From Jejubacter sp036620675 (lineage in GTDB: Bacteria; Pseudomonadota; Gammaproteobacteria; Enterobacterales; Enterobacteriaceae): a DNA stretch of 37,052 bases. The stretch is taken from NCBI GenBank assembly GCA_036620675.1, contig JAZHEE010000039.1, one strand, 5' to 3'. The stretch's first letter is position 1. Every line of letters begins with the position of its first letter. The notes beneath the pieces were generated by a model. It saw only the letters and a program-made list of their open reading frames with translations. It ran no database searches and was not told where the DNA came from. Positions 16,166-23,664 of this stretch are shown here, piece after piece. Made by a program: the position numbers and the translations under genes.

Positions 16166-16937
16166 CCTGGTTCCAGTTGGATCTCCGCCATCTCCCGGAA
16201 CATTGCTCCCGGTGGCCATCGATTACCCTGCCGCCCTCGCCCTGCGCCAGATGGCGCTCGTGCAGGATGAACTGCCGAAATACCTGCTGGCGCCGGAAGT
16301 CAGCGCCCTGCTCCATTACGTGCCGGATCTTCACCGCAAGATGCTGCTGGCGACGCTGTGGAACACCGGCGCGCGCATTAATGAAGCGCTCGCGCTGACC
16401 CGGGGGGATTTTTCGCTGGCGCCGCCGTATCCGTTCGTGCAGCTGGCCACGCTGAAACAACGGGCCGAAAAAGCCGCCAGAACTGCAGGTCGTGCACCCG
16501 CAGGCAGTCAGGCTCATCGCCTGGTTCCGCTTTCCGATCACCACTACGTCAGCCAGCTGCAGATGATGGTGGCCACCCTGAAAATTCCGCTGGAAAGACG
16601 AAACAAGCGCACCGGCAGAATGGAGAAGGCGCGTATCTGGGAGATCACAGACCGCACCGTGCGCACCTGGCTTAGCGAAGCTGTGGAGGCCGCAGCGGCC
16701 GACGGGGTTACGTTCTCAGTACCGGTTACCCCCCATACGTTCCGTCACTCCTACGCGATGCATATGCTGTATGCCGGCATACCACTGAAGGTTTTACAGA
16801 GCCTGATGGGCCACAAATCGATTAGCTCGACTGAAGTCTATACGAAGGTGTTCGCACTTGATGTTGCTGCGCGGCATCGAGTTCAGTTTCAGATGCCCGA
16901 AACGGATGCGGTAGCCATGCTGAAAGGGAATATTTAA
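16158..16937 (+). CDS. resD: ResD-type tyrosine recombinase (plasmid multimer resolution)
   Basis: This 259-aa protein closely resembles what I know of the D protein of F, which resolves plasmid multimers at rfsF. Catalytic residues are visible: Arg in NTGARINEAL, HTFRH, the GH of MGHKSISST and Tyr in EVYTKVF. The N-terminus (NLVPVGSPPSPGTLLPVAID) agrees with ResD; the extreme C-terminus (MLKGNI) differs. In F it is the third gene of the ccdA-ccdB-resD operon just upstream of the IncFIA replicon. Here it has the same place relative to ori2/repE but is preceded by two unrelated small genes. The frame is intact. Confidence 0.9.
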   Translation: MNNLVPVGSPPSPGTLLPVAIDYPAALALRQMALVQDELPKYLLAPEVSALLHYVPDLHRKMLLATLWNTGARINEALALTRGDFSLAPPYPFVQLATLKQRAEKAARTAGRAPAGSQAHRLVPLSDHHYVSQLQMMVATLKIPLERRNKRTGRMEKARIWEITDRTVRTWLSEAVEAAAADGVTFSVPVTPHTFRHSYAMHMLYAGIPLKVLQSLMGHKSISSTEVYTKVFALDVAARHRVQFQMPETDAVAMLKGNI

Positions 16938-16994
16938 GTACTTAGGAGAATGATGCTGGCGAACGTCCTGCTCGCCGGTGAGGTCTGTCAGACG

Positions 16995-17252
16995 TTATCT
17001 GGACCAGCTGACGGGAATATCTGCTCTGTATTCCTCATACTGCTCATAGATCGCATGCTGAAGCATCGTAATACGTTCTGACAACCTGTTGGCGCCCCAC
17101 ATATGCCGCCATTCCCCCTCAATAGTGGTTTTCTGTCCATCCGGGAGATTGAGCGTGATCAATACCTTTGTATCACGAATAATCACCCCGTCAGTGAAAG
17201 AATTAAGACCACTCCTTACGGTATTCTCTATCTGTATAGTTTCAAGTTTCAT
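16995..17252 (-). CDS. Hypothetical plasmid protein (85 aa)
   Basis: The ATG at 17252 (MKLETIQIENTVRSGLNSFT) follows GGAGGTAACAAG, a strong ribosome site; an open extension to 17285 lacks one. It is a small soluble protein with beta-rich character in the middle (GVIIRDTKVLITLNLPDGQK). It is convergent with resD. Family not recognised. Confidence 0.65.
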   Translation of the reverse strand: MKLETIQIENTVRSGLNSFTDGVIIRDTKVLITLNLPDGQKTTIEGEWRHMWGANRLSERITMLQHAIYEQYEEYRADIPVSWSR

Positions 17253-17306
17253 CTTGTTACCTCCTGTTGACCGGATCCCAAGCATAGATATCTGAATTCA
17301 AATTGC

Positions 17307-17801
17307 CTAGTGAAATGTCTGGATATGCCGCATTTTTCCCCTTATACAGCGAAGCTGGCCAAAGGCCAGCCCGCATGGATTTATCGCTTTTGCCAGTAGA
17401 TCAGCATGGCAAGGAACAGGATTGTTGCCCCCTGAGAAGCGGTCAGGAAAGTTTCCAGCAATGACATTATCGTAAAACTCCGCATTATTAATTTCAGGTG
17501 TGTGATTCAGGGGCCTTAGTCCCCCTTTTACAGGACGTAGTGATCTGTCACGACGGGAGCCAGGGTTAATAAAAACGATTCGAATATGCATGCAGGGACG
17601 ATAGAAATCTTCGTGGGGGTTGTCTCGCAGTAGTGGGTACCTGAGAGCGTCTCGGGGGATTAGTATCTTCCGGCCACGGATGTGTTCGAGCCAGCAGTGC
17701 TCGCCGCAGCCGAGCGACAGGGCGAAGCCCCGAGTGAGCGAGGAAGCACCAGGGAAAAATACTTTGTATATTCTGCTGACGCTCAATGCCTGAAAAATCA
17801 T
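17307..17801 (-). CDS. Doubtful ORF (164 aa) upstream of ori2
   Basis: An open minus-strand frame begins MIFQALSVSRIYKVFFPGAS. It has no clear ribosome site, no recognised domain and a composition that does not look like its neighbours. Such frames are sometimes annotated beside mini-F origins. I list it so that the 500-bp stretch before ori2 is described; it may well be non-coding. Confidence 0.22.
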   Translation of the reverse strand: MIFQALSVSRIYKVFFPGASSLTRGFALSLGCGEHCWLEHIRGRKILIPRDALRYPLLRDNPHEDFYRPCMHIRIVFINPGSRRDRSLRPVKGGLRPLNHTPEINNAEFYDNVIAGNFPDRFSGGNNPVPCHADLLAKAINPCGLAFGQLRCIRGKMRHIQTFH

Positions 17802-17813
17802 CTCACCTAGGGG

Positions 17814-18019
17814 TTATCCACTTATCCACGGGGATATTTTTATAAGATCTTTTTTAATAGTTGTTAGATCTTTATTTTTAGAATGCCCACAGGCCTTTAT
17901 CCATGCGGGTTCCAGAGAGGGATCTGTGACAAACCGCCCTTTCAGTGTGACAAATCACCCTCAAATAGCCGTCCTTTCTGTGACAAGTTGCCCTTAACCC
18001 TGTGACAAATTGCCCTCAG
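17814..18019 (+). other. IncFIA-type origin ori2 with DnaA boxes and incB iterons
   Basis: Two overlapping DnaA boxes, TTATCCACT at 17814-17822 and TTATCCACG at 17822-17830, are followed by an AT-rich stretch (17832-17885). Four direct iterons follow, each beginning TGTGACAA: 17925, 17946, 17979 and 18001, about 19 bp each. This is the known plan of mini-F ori2, where RepE monomers bind the iterons, DnaA binds the boxes and the AT-rich part opens. The origin DNA looks complete. Confidence 0.9.
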
Positions 18020-18070
18020 AAAGTGTTGCTTTTCACAAAGTTATCCATCCCTGTTGACTCTGTTTTATGA

Positions 18071-18099
18071 AGTGTGACAATCTTAAAATCTGTCACACT
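18071..18099 (+). promoter_or_regulatory. repE operator
   Basis: AGTGTGACA at 18071-18079 and its exact complement TGTCACACT at 18091-18099 form an inverted repeat sharing the iteron core, 16 bp before the repE ATG. In F, RepE dimers bind this site and repress repE. It is intact. Confidence 0.85.
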
Positions 18100-18114
18100 T
18101 CACATGGACCTGTC

Positions 18115-18391
18115 ATGGCGGAAATAGCGGTTATAAACCATAAAAAACGTAAAAATAGCCCGCGGATTGTCCAGTCAAATGAGCTGACTGAGGCGGCATA
18201 TAGTCTCTCCAGGGATCAAAAGCGTATGCTGTATCTGTTCGTTGACCAGATCAGAAAATCCGACGGCTCCCTGCAGGAACATGACGGCATCTGCGAAATT
18301 CACGTTGCTATATACGCTGAAACATTCGGGCTGACCTCCGCTGAAGCCAGTAAGGATATACGACAGGCTTTAAAAGGTTTTGCGGGTAAAG
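18115..18391 (+). pseudogene. repE: 5' part of repE (IncFIA replication initiator), interrupted
   Basis: The ATG at 18115 begins MAEIAVINHKKRKNSPRIVQ, which is RepE of the F/IncFIA group. The first 92 codons, ending ALKGFAGK, are present before the IS3-family element at 18392. RepE initiates at ori2 as a monomer and represses itself as a dimer. This part holds most of the first winged-helix domain only. The rest lies at 21758-22236; removing the insertion plus one AAAG copy joins GGTAAAG to AAGTGG in frame (FAGKEVVFYRPEED). As it stands full-length RepE cannot be made. Confidence 0.93.
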
Positions 18392-18462
18392 TGACCTGCT
18401 CCCCGTTGATTAGTACACCCCGATGTTAGTAATGTCTTCATAAGCCACATGAGGGCATCCCC

Positions 18463-18726
18463 ATGAAGAAGCGTTTTTCCGACGAACAGATCATCAGTAT
18501 TCTCCGCGAAGCCGAAGCTGGGGTACCCGCCCGTGAACTCTGCCGCAAGCATGCCATTTCCGATGCCACGTTTTACACCTGGCGTAAGAAGTGTGGCGGT
18601 ATGGAGGTGCCTGAAGTTAAGCGCCTGAAGTCGCTTGAGGAAGAGAACGCCAGACTCAAGAAGCTGCTTGCCGAAGCCATGCTGGATAAAGAGGCGCTTC
18701 AGGTGGCTCTTGGGCGAAAGTACTGA
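18463..18726 (+). CDS. IS3-family OrfA
   Basis: This 87-aa protein starts MKKRFSDEQIISILREAEAG, with a helix-turn-helix (ARELCRKHAISDATFYTWRK) and a Leu/Glu-rich coiled-coil tail (LKSLEEENARLKKLLAEAML). That is standard for OrfA of the IS51/IS407-like groups. It is intact. It normally joins OrfB by programmed -1 frameshifting, but OrfB is split here, so only OrfA can be made; it may act as a repressor of the element. Confidence 0.88.
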   Translation: MKKRFSDEQIISILREAEAGVPARELCRKHAISDATFYTWRKKCGGMEVPEVKRLKSLEEENARLKKLLAEAMLDKEALQVALGRKY

Positions 18727-19107
18727 CGACAGACCAGAAGCGGGAAGCCGTGATGCTGATGTGTGATGCGACCGGTCTGTCGCAACGTCGTGCCTGCAGG
18801 CTTACAGGTTTATCCCTGTCGACCTGCCGCTATGAGGCTCACCGTCCGGCTGCTGATGCGCATTTATCAGGGCGCATCACTGAGCTGGCACTGGAGCGCA
18901 GGCGTTTTGGCTACCGTCGTATTTGGCAATTGCTGCGCCGTGAAGGGCTTCATGTTAATCATAAGCGCGTGTACCGGCTTTATCACCTCAGTGGCCTGGG
19001 CGTAAATGTTAGCGCCAATGATATAAGACGGTAATTCACCATTTGAATTGTCCGCTCCACCCAACATGTTGTTTCCTTAAGGTTCTCACACCAGAAAGGA
19101 CATCGAC

Positions 19108-20280
19108 ATGCTGAGCAGAGAGGACTTTTACATGATAAAGCAAATGCGTAAGCAGGGTGCGTACATTATCGACATTGCAACTCAGGTGGGTTGCTCTGAA
19201 CGCACCGTCAGACGGTATCTTAAATACCCTGAACCACCGGCCAGAAAGACGCGCCACAAAATGGCCAAACTGAAGCCGTTTATGGACTATATCGATACGC
19301 GTCTGGCCGAAAATGTCTGGAATGGCGAGGTCATCCTCGCAGAAATCAAAGCGATGGGTTACACCGGTGGTCGCTCCATGCTGCGCTATTACATCCAGCC
19401 CAAACGCAAAATGCGTCCGTCGAAGAAAACGGTCCGCTTCGAAACCCAGCCCGGTTACCAGCTGCAGCACGACTGGGGCGGGGTTGAGGTTGAGGTCGCC
19501 GGGCAGCGATGCAAAGTTAACTTCGCGGTTAATACGCTGGGGTTCTCCCGTCGCTTCCATGTCTTCGCCGCGCCAAAGCAGGATGCTGAACACACCTATG
19601 AGTCGCTGGTTCGCGCCTTCCGCTACTTCGGTGGCAGTGTGAAAACCGTGCTGGTTGATAACCAGAAAGCGGCGGTGCTGAAAAATAACAACGGGAAAGT
19701 GGTGTTCAACTCCGGGTTCCTGTTGCTGGCCGACCACTATGACTTCCTGCCGCGTGCCTGCCGTCCGCGCAGGGCCAGAACCAAAGGTAAGGTGGAGCGG
19801 ATGGTGAAATATCTCAAGGAGAACTTCTTCGTCCGCTATCGCAGGTTCGACAGCTTCGCTCATGTTAACCAGCAACTGGAGCAATGGATGGCTGATGTGG
19901 CTGACAAGCGGGAGCTTCGCCAGTTCAGACAAACCCCGGAACAGCGCTTCGCGCTCGAGCAGGAGCATCTGCAGCCGTTGCCGGATACGGACTTCGATAC
20001 CAGTTACTTCGACATCCGTCATGTGTCCTGGGACAGCTATATCGAGGTTGGCGGCAATCGCTACAGCGTTCCCGAAACGCTGTGTGGTCAGCCGGTCTCT
20101 ATACGCATATCGCTGGATGATGAGTTGCGGATCTACAGTAATGAGCAGCAGGTAGCATCACACCGGCTCTGTTCAGCATCATCTGGCTGGCAAACGGTGC
20201 CAGAACACCATGCCCCGCTCTGGCAGCAGGTCAGCATGGTGGAGCATCGTCCACTGAGTGCGTATGAGGAGCTGCTGTGA
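19108..20280 (+). CDS. istA: IS21-family transposase IstA
   Basis: This 390-aa protein begins MLSREDFYMIKQMRKQGAYI with a helix-turn-helix (IDIATQVGCSERTVRRYLKY), followed by the retroviral-type integrase core: D in QLQHDWGGVEVEV, D in VLVDNQKAAVL and E in KGKVERMVKYLKENFF. It cuts and joins the ends as a DDE recombinase and needs IstB. The frame is complete. Its TGA overlaps the IstB ATG (TGATG at 20278-20282), so the two are coupled. Confidence 0.92.
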   Translation: MLSREDFYMIKQMRKQGAYIIDIATQVGCSERTVRRYLKYPEPPARKTRHKMAKLKPFMDYIDTRLAENVWNGEVILAEIKAMGYTGGRSMLRYYIQPKRKMRPSKKTVRFETQPGYQLQHDWGGVEVEVAGQRCKVNFAVNTLGFSRRFHVFAAPKQDAEHTYESLVRAFRYFGGSVKTVLVDNQKAAVLKNNNGKVVFNSGFLLLADHYDFLPRACRPRRARTKGKVERMVKYLKENFFVRYRRFDSFAHVNQQLEQWMADVADKRELRQFRQTPEQRFALEQEHLQPLPDTDFDTSYFDIRHVSWDSYIEVGGNRYSVPETLCGQPVSIRISLDDELRIYSNEQQVASHRLCSASSGWQTVPEHHAPLWQQVSMVEHRPLSAYEELL

Positions 20281-21088
20281 TGCATGAACTTGAAGCGCTG
20301 TTGAGCCGGTTGAAAATGGAGCACCTTAGCTACCACGTTGAAAGCTTGTTAGAGCAGGCAGCTAAAAAGGAGCTGAACTACCGGGAGTTCCTGTGTATGG
20401 CGCTGCAGCAGGAATGGAACGGCAGGCACCAGCGCGGCATGGAGTCCCGGCTGAAGCAGGCCCGTCTGCCGTGGGTCAAAACGCTGGAGCAGTTCGACTT
20501 CAGCTTCCAGCCAGGAATCGATCGTAAGGTTGTCAGGGAGCTGGCCGGTCTGGCGTTCGTGGAACGCTGTGAGAACGTGATCCTGCTGGGTCCTCCCGGC
20601 GTGGGGAAAACCCACCTGGCCGTAGCCCTCGGCGTGAAAGCGGCGGATGCAGGTCACAGGGTGTTGTTCATGCCACTCGACAGGCTGGTAGCAACGCTGA
20701 TGAAAGCGAAACTGGAAAACCGGCTGGAGCGTCAGCTACAACAGCTGAGCTATGCGCGGGTGCTAATCCTGGACGAAATAGGCTACCTGCCGATGAACAG
20801 AGAGGAAGCCAGTCTGTTCTTCCGCCTGCTGAATCGCCGGTATGAAAAAGCGAGCATAATCCTGACATCAAACAAAGGCTTCGCAGACTGGGGAGAGATG
20901 TTCGGCGATAACGGGGTCATAACGTACTGGCAACGGCGATCCTGGATCGGTTGCTACACCACTCAACCACAGTGAATATAAAAGGAGAAAGTTACCGGTT
21001 GAAGGAAAAACGCAAAGCCGGAGTGCTGGCCAAAAACGCAACGCCAATCAGTGATGATGAAATGGCGGAAAGCGGACAACAGAAGTGA
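20280..21088 (+). pseudogene. istB: IS21-family helper ATPase IstB, frameshifted near the C-terminus
   Basis: IstB is an AAA+ ATPase that remodels target DNA for IstA. Walker A (LLGPPGVGKTHLAVALG) and Walker B (VLILDEIGYLP) are present. After FADWGEMFGDN the expected VLATAILDRLLHHST is displaced: an extra 11 bases, bounded by ATAAC repeats (about 20909-20925), shift the frame and the protein ends early at 20975 after TYWQRRSWIGCYTTQPQ. The old frame is still readable to the TGA at 21086-21088 (KGESYRLKEKRKAGVLAKNA and on). About 50 residues are replaced or lost, so activity is doubtful. Confidence 0.85.
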
Positions 21089-21753
21089 TCAAATAGCGGA
21101 CATTAAAAATGGCGAAAAACGGTCATAAATCTTGGCGTTGACATAAAACGCAGAAGACGTCGTAAAGGGCTGGCAACAGAACGTCTGCCGCTGCTCCGTC
21201 CGGCGGCGCCCAATCTGACCTGGTCGATGGATTTCGTCATGGACGCACTTTCCACCGGTCGCAGGATCAAGTGTCTTACCTGCGTCGATGATTTCACAAA
21301 GGAATGCCTGACGGTCACTGTTGCCTTTGGGATTTCAGGCGTTCAGGTCTCGCGTATTCTGGACAGCATTGCACTGTTTCGAGGCTATCCGGCGACGATA
21401 AGAACTGACCAGGGGCCGGAGTTCACTTGCCGTGCACTGGATCAATGGGCCTTTGAGCATGGTGTTGAGTTGCGCTTAATCCAGCCGGGCAAGCCAACGC
21501 AGAACGGATTTATTGAGAGCTTTAACGGACGATTTCGCGATGAATGCCTGAATGAGCACTGGTTCAGCGATATCGTTCACGCAAGGAAAATCATTAATGG
21601 CTGGCGGCAGGATTATAACGAGTGTCGTCCACATTCAGCACTGAAATATCAGACGCCATCAGAGTTTGCAGCACGGTGGCGAAATGGAAAATGTGAAGGT
21701 AAACAAACCGACCTTACTAACTGACGGTTGTATCTAATCCTGGGGGCAGGTCA

Positions 21754-22236
21754 AAAGAAGTGGTTTTTTATCGCCCTGAAGAGGATGCCGGCGATGAAAA
21801 AGGGTATGAATCCTTCCCCTGGTTTATCAAACGTGCGCACAGTCCATCCAGAGGGCTTTACAGCGTACATATCAACCCATATCTCATGCCCTTCTTCATC
21901 GGGCTACAGAACCGGTTTACGCAGTTCCGGCTCAGTGAAACAAAAGAGATTACCAATCCGTATGCCATGCGTTTATACGAATCTCTGTGTCAGTACCGTA
22001 AACCTGATGGCTCTGGTGTCGTGTCCCTGAAAATCGACTGGATCATGGAGCGCTACCAGCTACCTCAAAGTTATCAGCGTATGCCGGATTTTCGCCGCCG
22101 TTTCCTGCAGGCAAGTGTTGATGAGATCAATAGCCGGACACCTATGCGCCTCTCTTACATCGAGAAAAAGAAAGGCCGCCAGACGACTCATATCGTATTT
22201 TCCTTCCGTGATATCACCTCGATGACAACAGAATAG
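21754..22236 (+). pseudogene. repE: 3' part of repE (IncFIA initiator)
   Basis: The frame continues RepE as EVVFYRPEEDAGDEKGYESF and runs to FSFRDITSMTTE with a TAG at 22234-22236. It covers the rest of the first winged helix and all of the second, the DNA-binding half that contacts the iteron core. There is no own promoter or good start codon. The sequence shows no stop or indel, so the only damage to repE is the insertion. Confidence 0.92.
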
Positions 22237-22237
22237 C

Positions 22238-22452
22238 CTGAGGGTTATCTGTCACAGATTTGAGGGTGATTCGTCACATTTGATCTGGAAGGTTGAGGGG
22301 GATTTGTCACAGTTTTGCTGTTCCCTCCCTGGCATCCTGCGCTTACTTATAGTTTTTTTGGCTGTAACCGGTAGTGGAGCCAGAATTGAGGGCAATTTGT
22401 CACCCTATCCTGAGGGTAGTTTGTCACAGTTAAATGAGTGCAGTTTGTCACA
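22238..22452 (-). repeat. incC iterons downstream of repE
   Basis: Six 19-bp iterons lie in inverse orientation to those in ori2: 22238-22256, 22260-22278, 22293-22311, 22386-22404, 22410-22428 and 22434-22452, most ending TTTGTCACA or TCTGTCACA. Mini-F has such a set (incC) after repE, which titrates RepE and pairs with ori2 to limit copy number. A 74-bp gap separates copies three and four. Confidence 0.9.
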
Positions 22453-22488
22453 CTAGATTTTCCCCTCTTCCCGTTAGTCATATGACAT

Positions 22489-22988
22489 GTAAGCGTCATC
22501 TCAGTACCGTCTGTTGAAATTTTCGGTGATTGACGATGATAGAGTCCTCTTATAAACGTTAATGGACTCTATCAATGTCAGATTCTCTTCGTCCCCGCAG
22601 GGTTCGTGCGTCTTACTCCATGGACTTTAAACTGGAACTTGTCGAAAAATCTTATCAGCCTGGAGCCTGCGTGGCCCAACTGGCCAGAGAACACGGGATT
22701 AATGACAATCTGTTGTTTACATGGCGCCAGCGCTACAGCCACCTTTTGCCCGATGAAATACAACGTTCAGTCAGTAAACCTGATGCTGTCATCCCTGTTG
22801 TGGTATCTGACATGTCCCTGTCACATCATGCAGAACCACACTATGAACCATCCGGTTCCGCTTACGGTGAGGTGATGACCTGCGAAGTGGCTGTCGGGAG
22901 CGCCAGTCTGCGCCTGACAGGGAACTTATCTCCCGCTATCTCGAGTTTTTTACGCTGCAGTGCTGCAAGGATCTTGCAACACCAGTGA
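22489..22988 (+). mobile_element. Left-end remnant of an IS66-family element
   Basis: The family terminal sequence GTAAGCG begins at 22489, 36 bases after the last incC iteron, and is followed by a tnpA-like gene. Recognisable IS66 sequence stops near 22940. tnpB and tnpC are absent. In F, the sopABC partition genes begin about here, so the element or a deletion from it has replaced them. Confidence 0.7.
22575..22988 (+). pseudogene. tnpA: IS66-family TnpA (HTH protein), 3' end disrupted
   Basis: The start MSDSLRPRRVRASYSMDFKL with a helix-turn-helix (VAQLAREHGINDNLLFTWRQ) is typical of the IS66 TnpA (HTH_Tnp_1) accessory protein. The later CEVAVGSASLRLTGNLSPA also agrees. After that the sequence diverges (ISSFLRCSAARILQHQ) where family members read on into tnpB, so the tail is non-native and the gene is probably cut near 22935. 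Without tnpB and tnpC it has no transposition role. Confidence 0.7.
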
Positions 22989-23664
22989 CTATTGATCATC
23001 TGGACAACAATCTTTCTCATTCTGGTTTGCGGTTGACGGAGATGGCATTCAGCAAATTCTGCTGAATGCCGGCAAGGTTAATCTGGAACAATCTGGATGG
23101 GTCACATCATTTTACAGCAGCCCGGCTCCAAGCTAGCCAGCAGGGTCAGCAGATTCCTCTGACAAGCCAACTAACCTCGTAGAAGATACAGATATTCTGT
23201 TCGTCTAAAAGACGTATCTAAATGTGTATAACATCAAGTATTGATTAAAGTCATTTCTAAGATTGCGGTATGTTTTTCAAAGAAAATACATCCAAAAGTA
23301 GCAGGAATTGTATATAATCGATTTGACGAAGAGTATGAAATTCATTCCCTAAAAGCCTACTACATCTGCAGACTTTTAAGGCGCGAATATTAGTAACATC
23401 TGTGCTGTAGCATCAAGACCTGCTATATGAAATGAAGTAAAACGTACTAAACATTTGGTAAACTTCCGAAAATAGAACTTGATATTTACTATTCCTCTGT
23501 ACTTCAGTTACACTACACTAGTACTTTGTCAAAACATCAAATACTAAAGGCTGATTGTTATTCTGTTAAGTTGTTTATTAACGTTGTACAAATTAGGGAC
23601 GAACATCATTTTTACGGGAACAAAAAAATAATAAACTTATGCTAAGAAAAAAGTGAGTTAATTT
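22989..23664. other. Junction region between the plasmid mosaic and the AT-rich block
   Basis: No complete gene is seen. A 46-codon plus-strand frame at 22996-23136 reads SFWFAVDGDGIQQILLNAGK and ends SSPAPS; it looks protein-like but is not recognised and lacks a start. From about 23200 the composition becomes strongly AT-rich and stays so to the end of the window. The promoter of the EAL gene should lie in 23500-23660. Confidence 0.45.

Larger units (their letters stand above)
19007..21143 (+). mobile_element. IS21-family element nested in the IS3-family orfB
   Basis: The element is 2137 bp. Ends are TGTTAGCGCCAATGATATAA at the left and, read inward from the right, TGTCAACGCCAAGATTTATG; both continue with TGTCCGCT about 45 bases in. 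A 4-bp target duplication TAAA flanks it (19003-19006 and 21144-21147). It carries istA and istB in the usual overlapping order. Confidence 0.9.
18750..21724 (+). pseudogene. IS3-family OrfB transposase, split by an IS21-family insertion
   Basis: The 5' part (18750-19006) encodes the N-terminal segment up to LYHLSGLGV. The 3' part (from 21144) resumes with KRRRRRKGLATERLPLLRPA and carries the whole DDE core: D in LTWSMDFVMDAL, D in IRTDQGPEF, E in GFIESFNGRFRDECLN. Removing the IS21-family element and one TAAA copy restores the frame exactly, so the parent gene was intact when it was hit. No transposase can be made now. The isolated 3' frame has an ATG at 21227 but would lack the first catalytic context. 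Confidence 0.9.
18392..21753 (+). mobile_element. IS3-family (IS51-group-like) element in repE, itself interrupted by an IS21-family element
   Basis: Ends are TGACCTGCTCCCCGTTGATT at the left and, read inward from the right, TGACCTGCCCCCAGGATTAG. A 4-bp target duplication AAAG flanks it (18388-18391 and 21754-21757). Subtracting the nested element and its 4-bp duplication leaves about 1.2 kb, a normal size. orfA/orfB resemble ISEhe3/IS51-group proteins. Confidence 0.9.

Noticed and set aside
17925..18019. Spaced repeats that could be taken for a CRISPR array.
   Set aside because: The units are 19-bp iterons with short irregular spacing beside DnaA boxes and repE; they are replication iterons.
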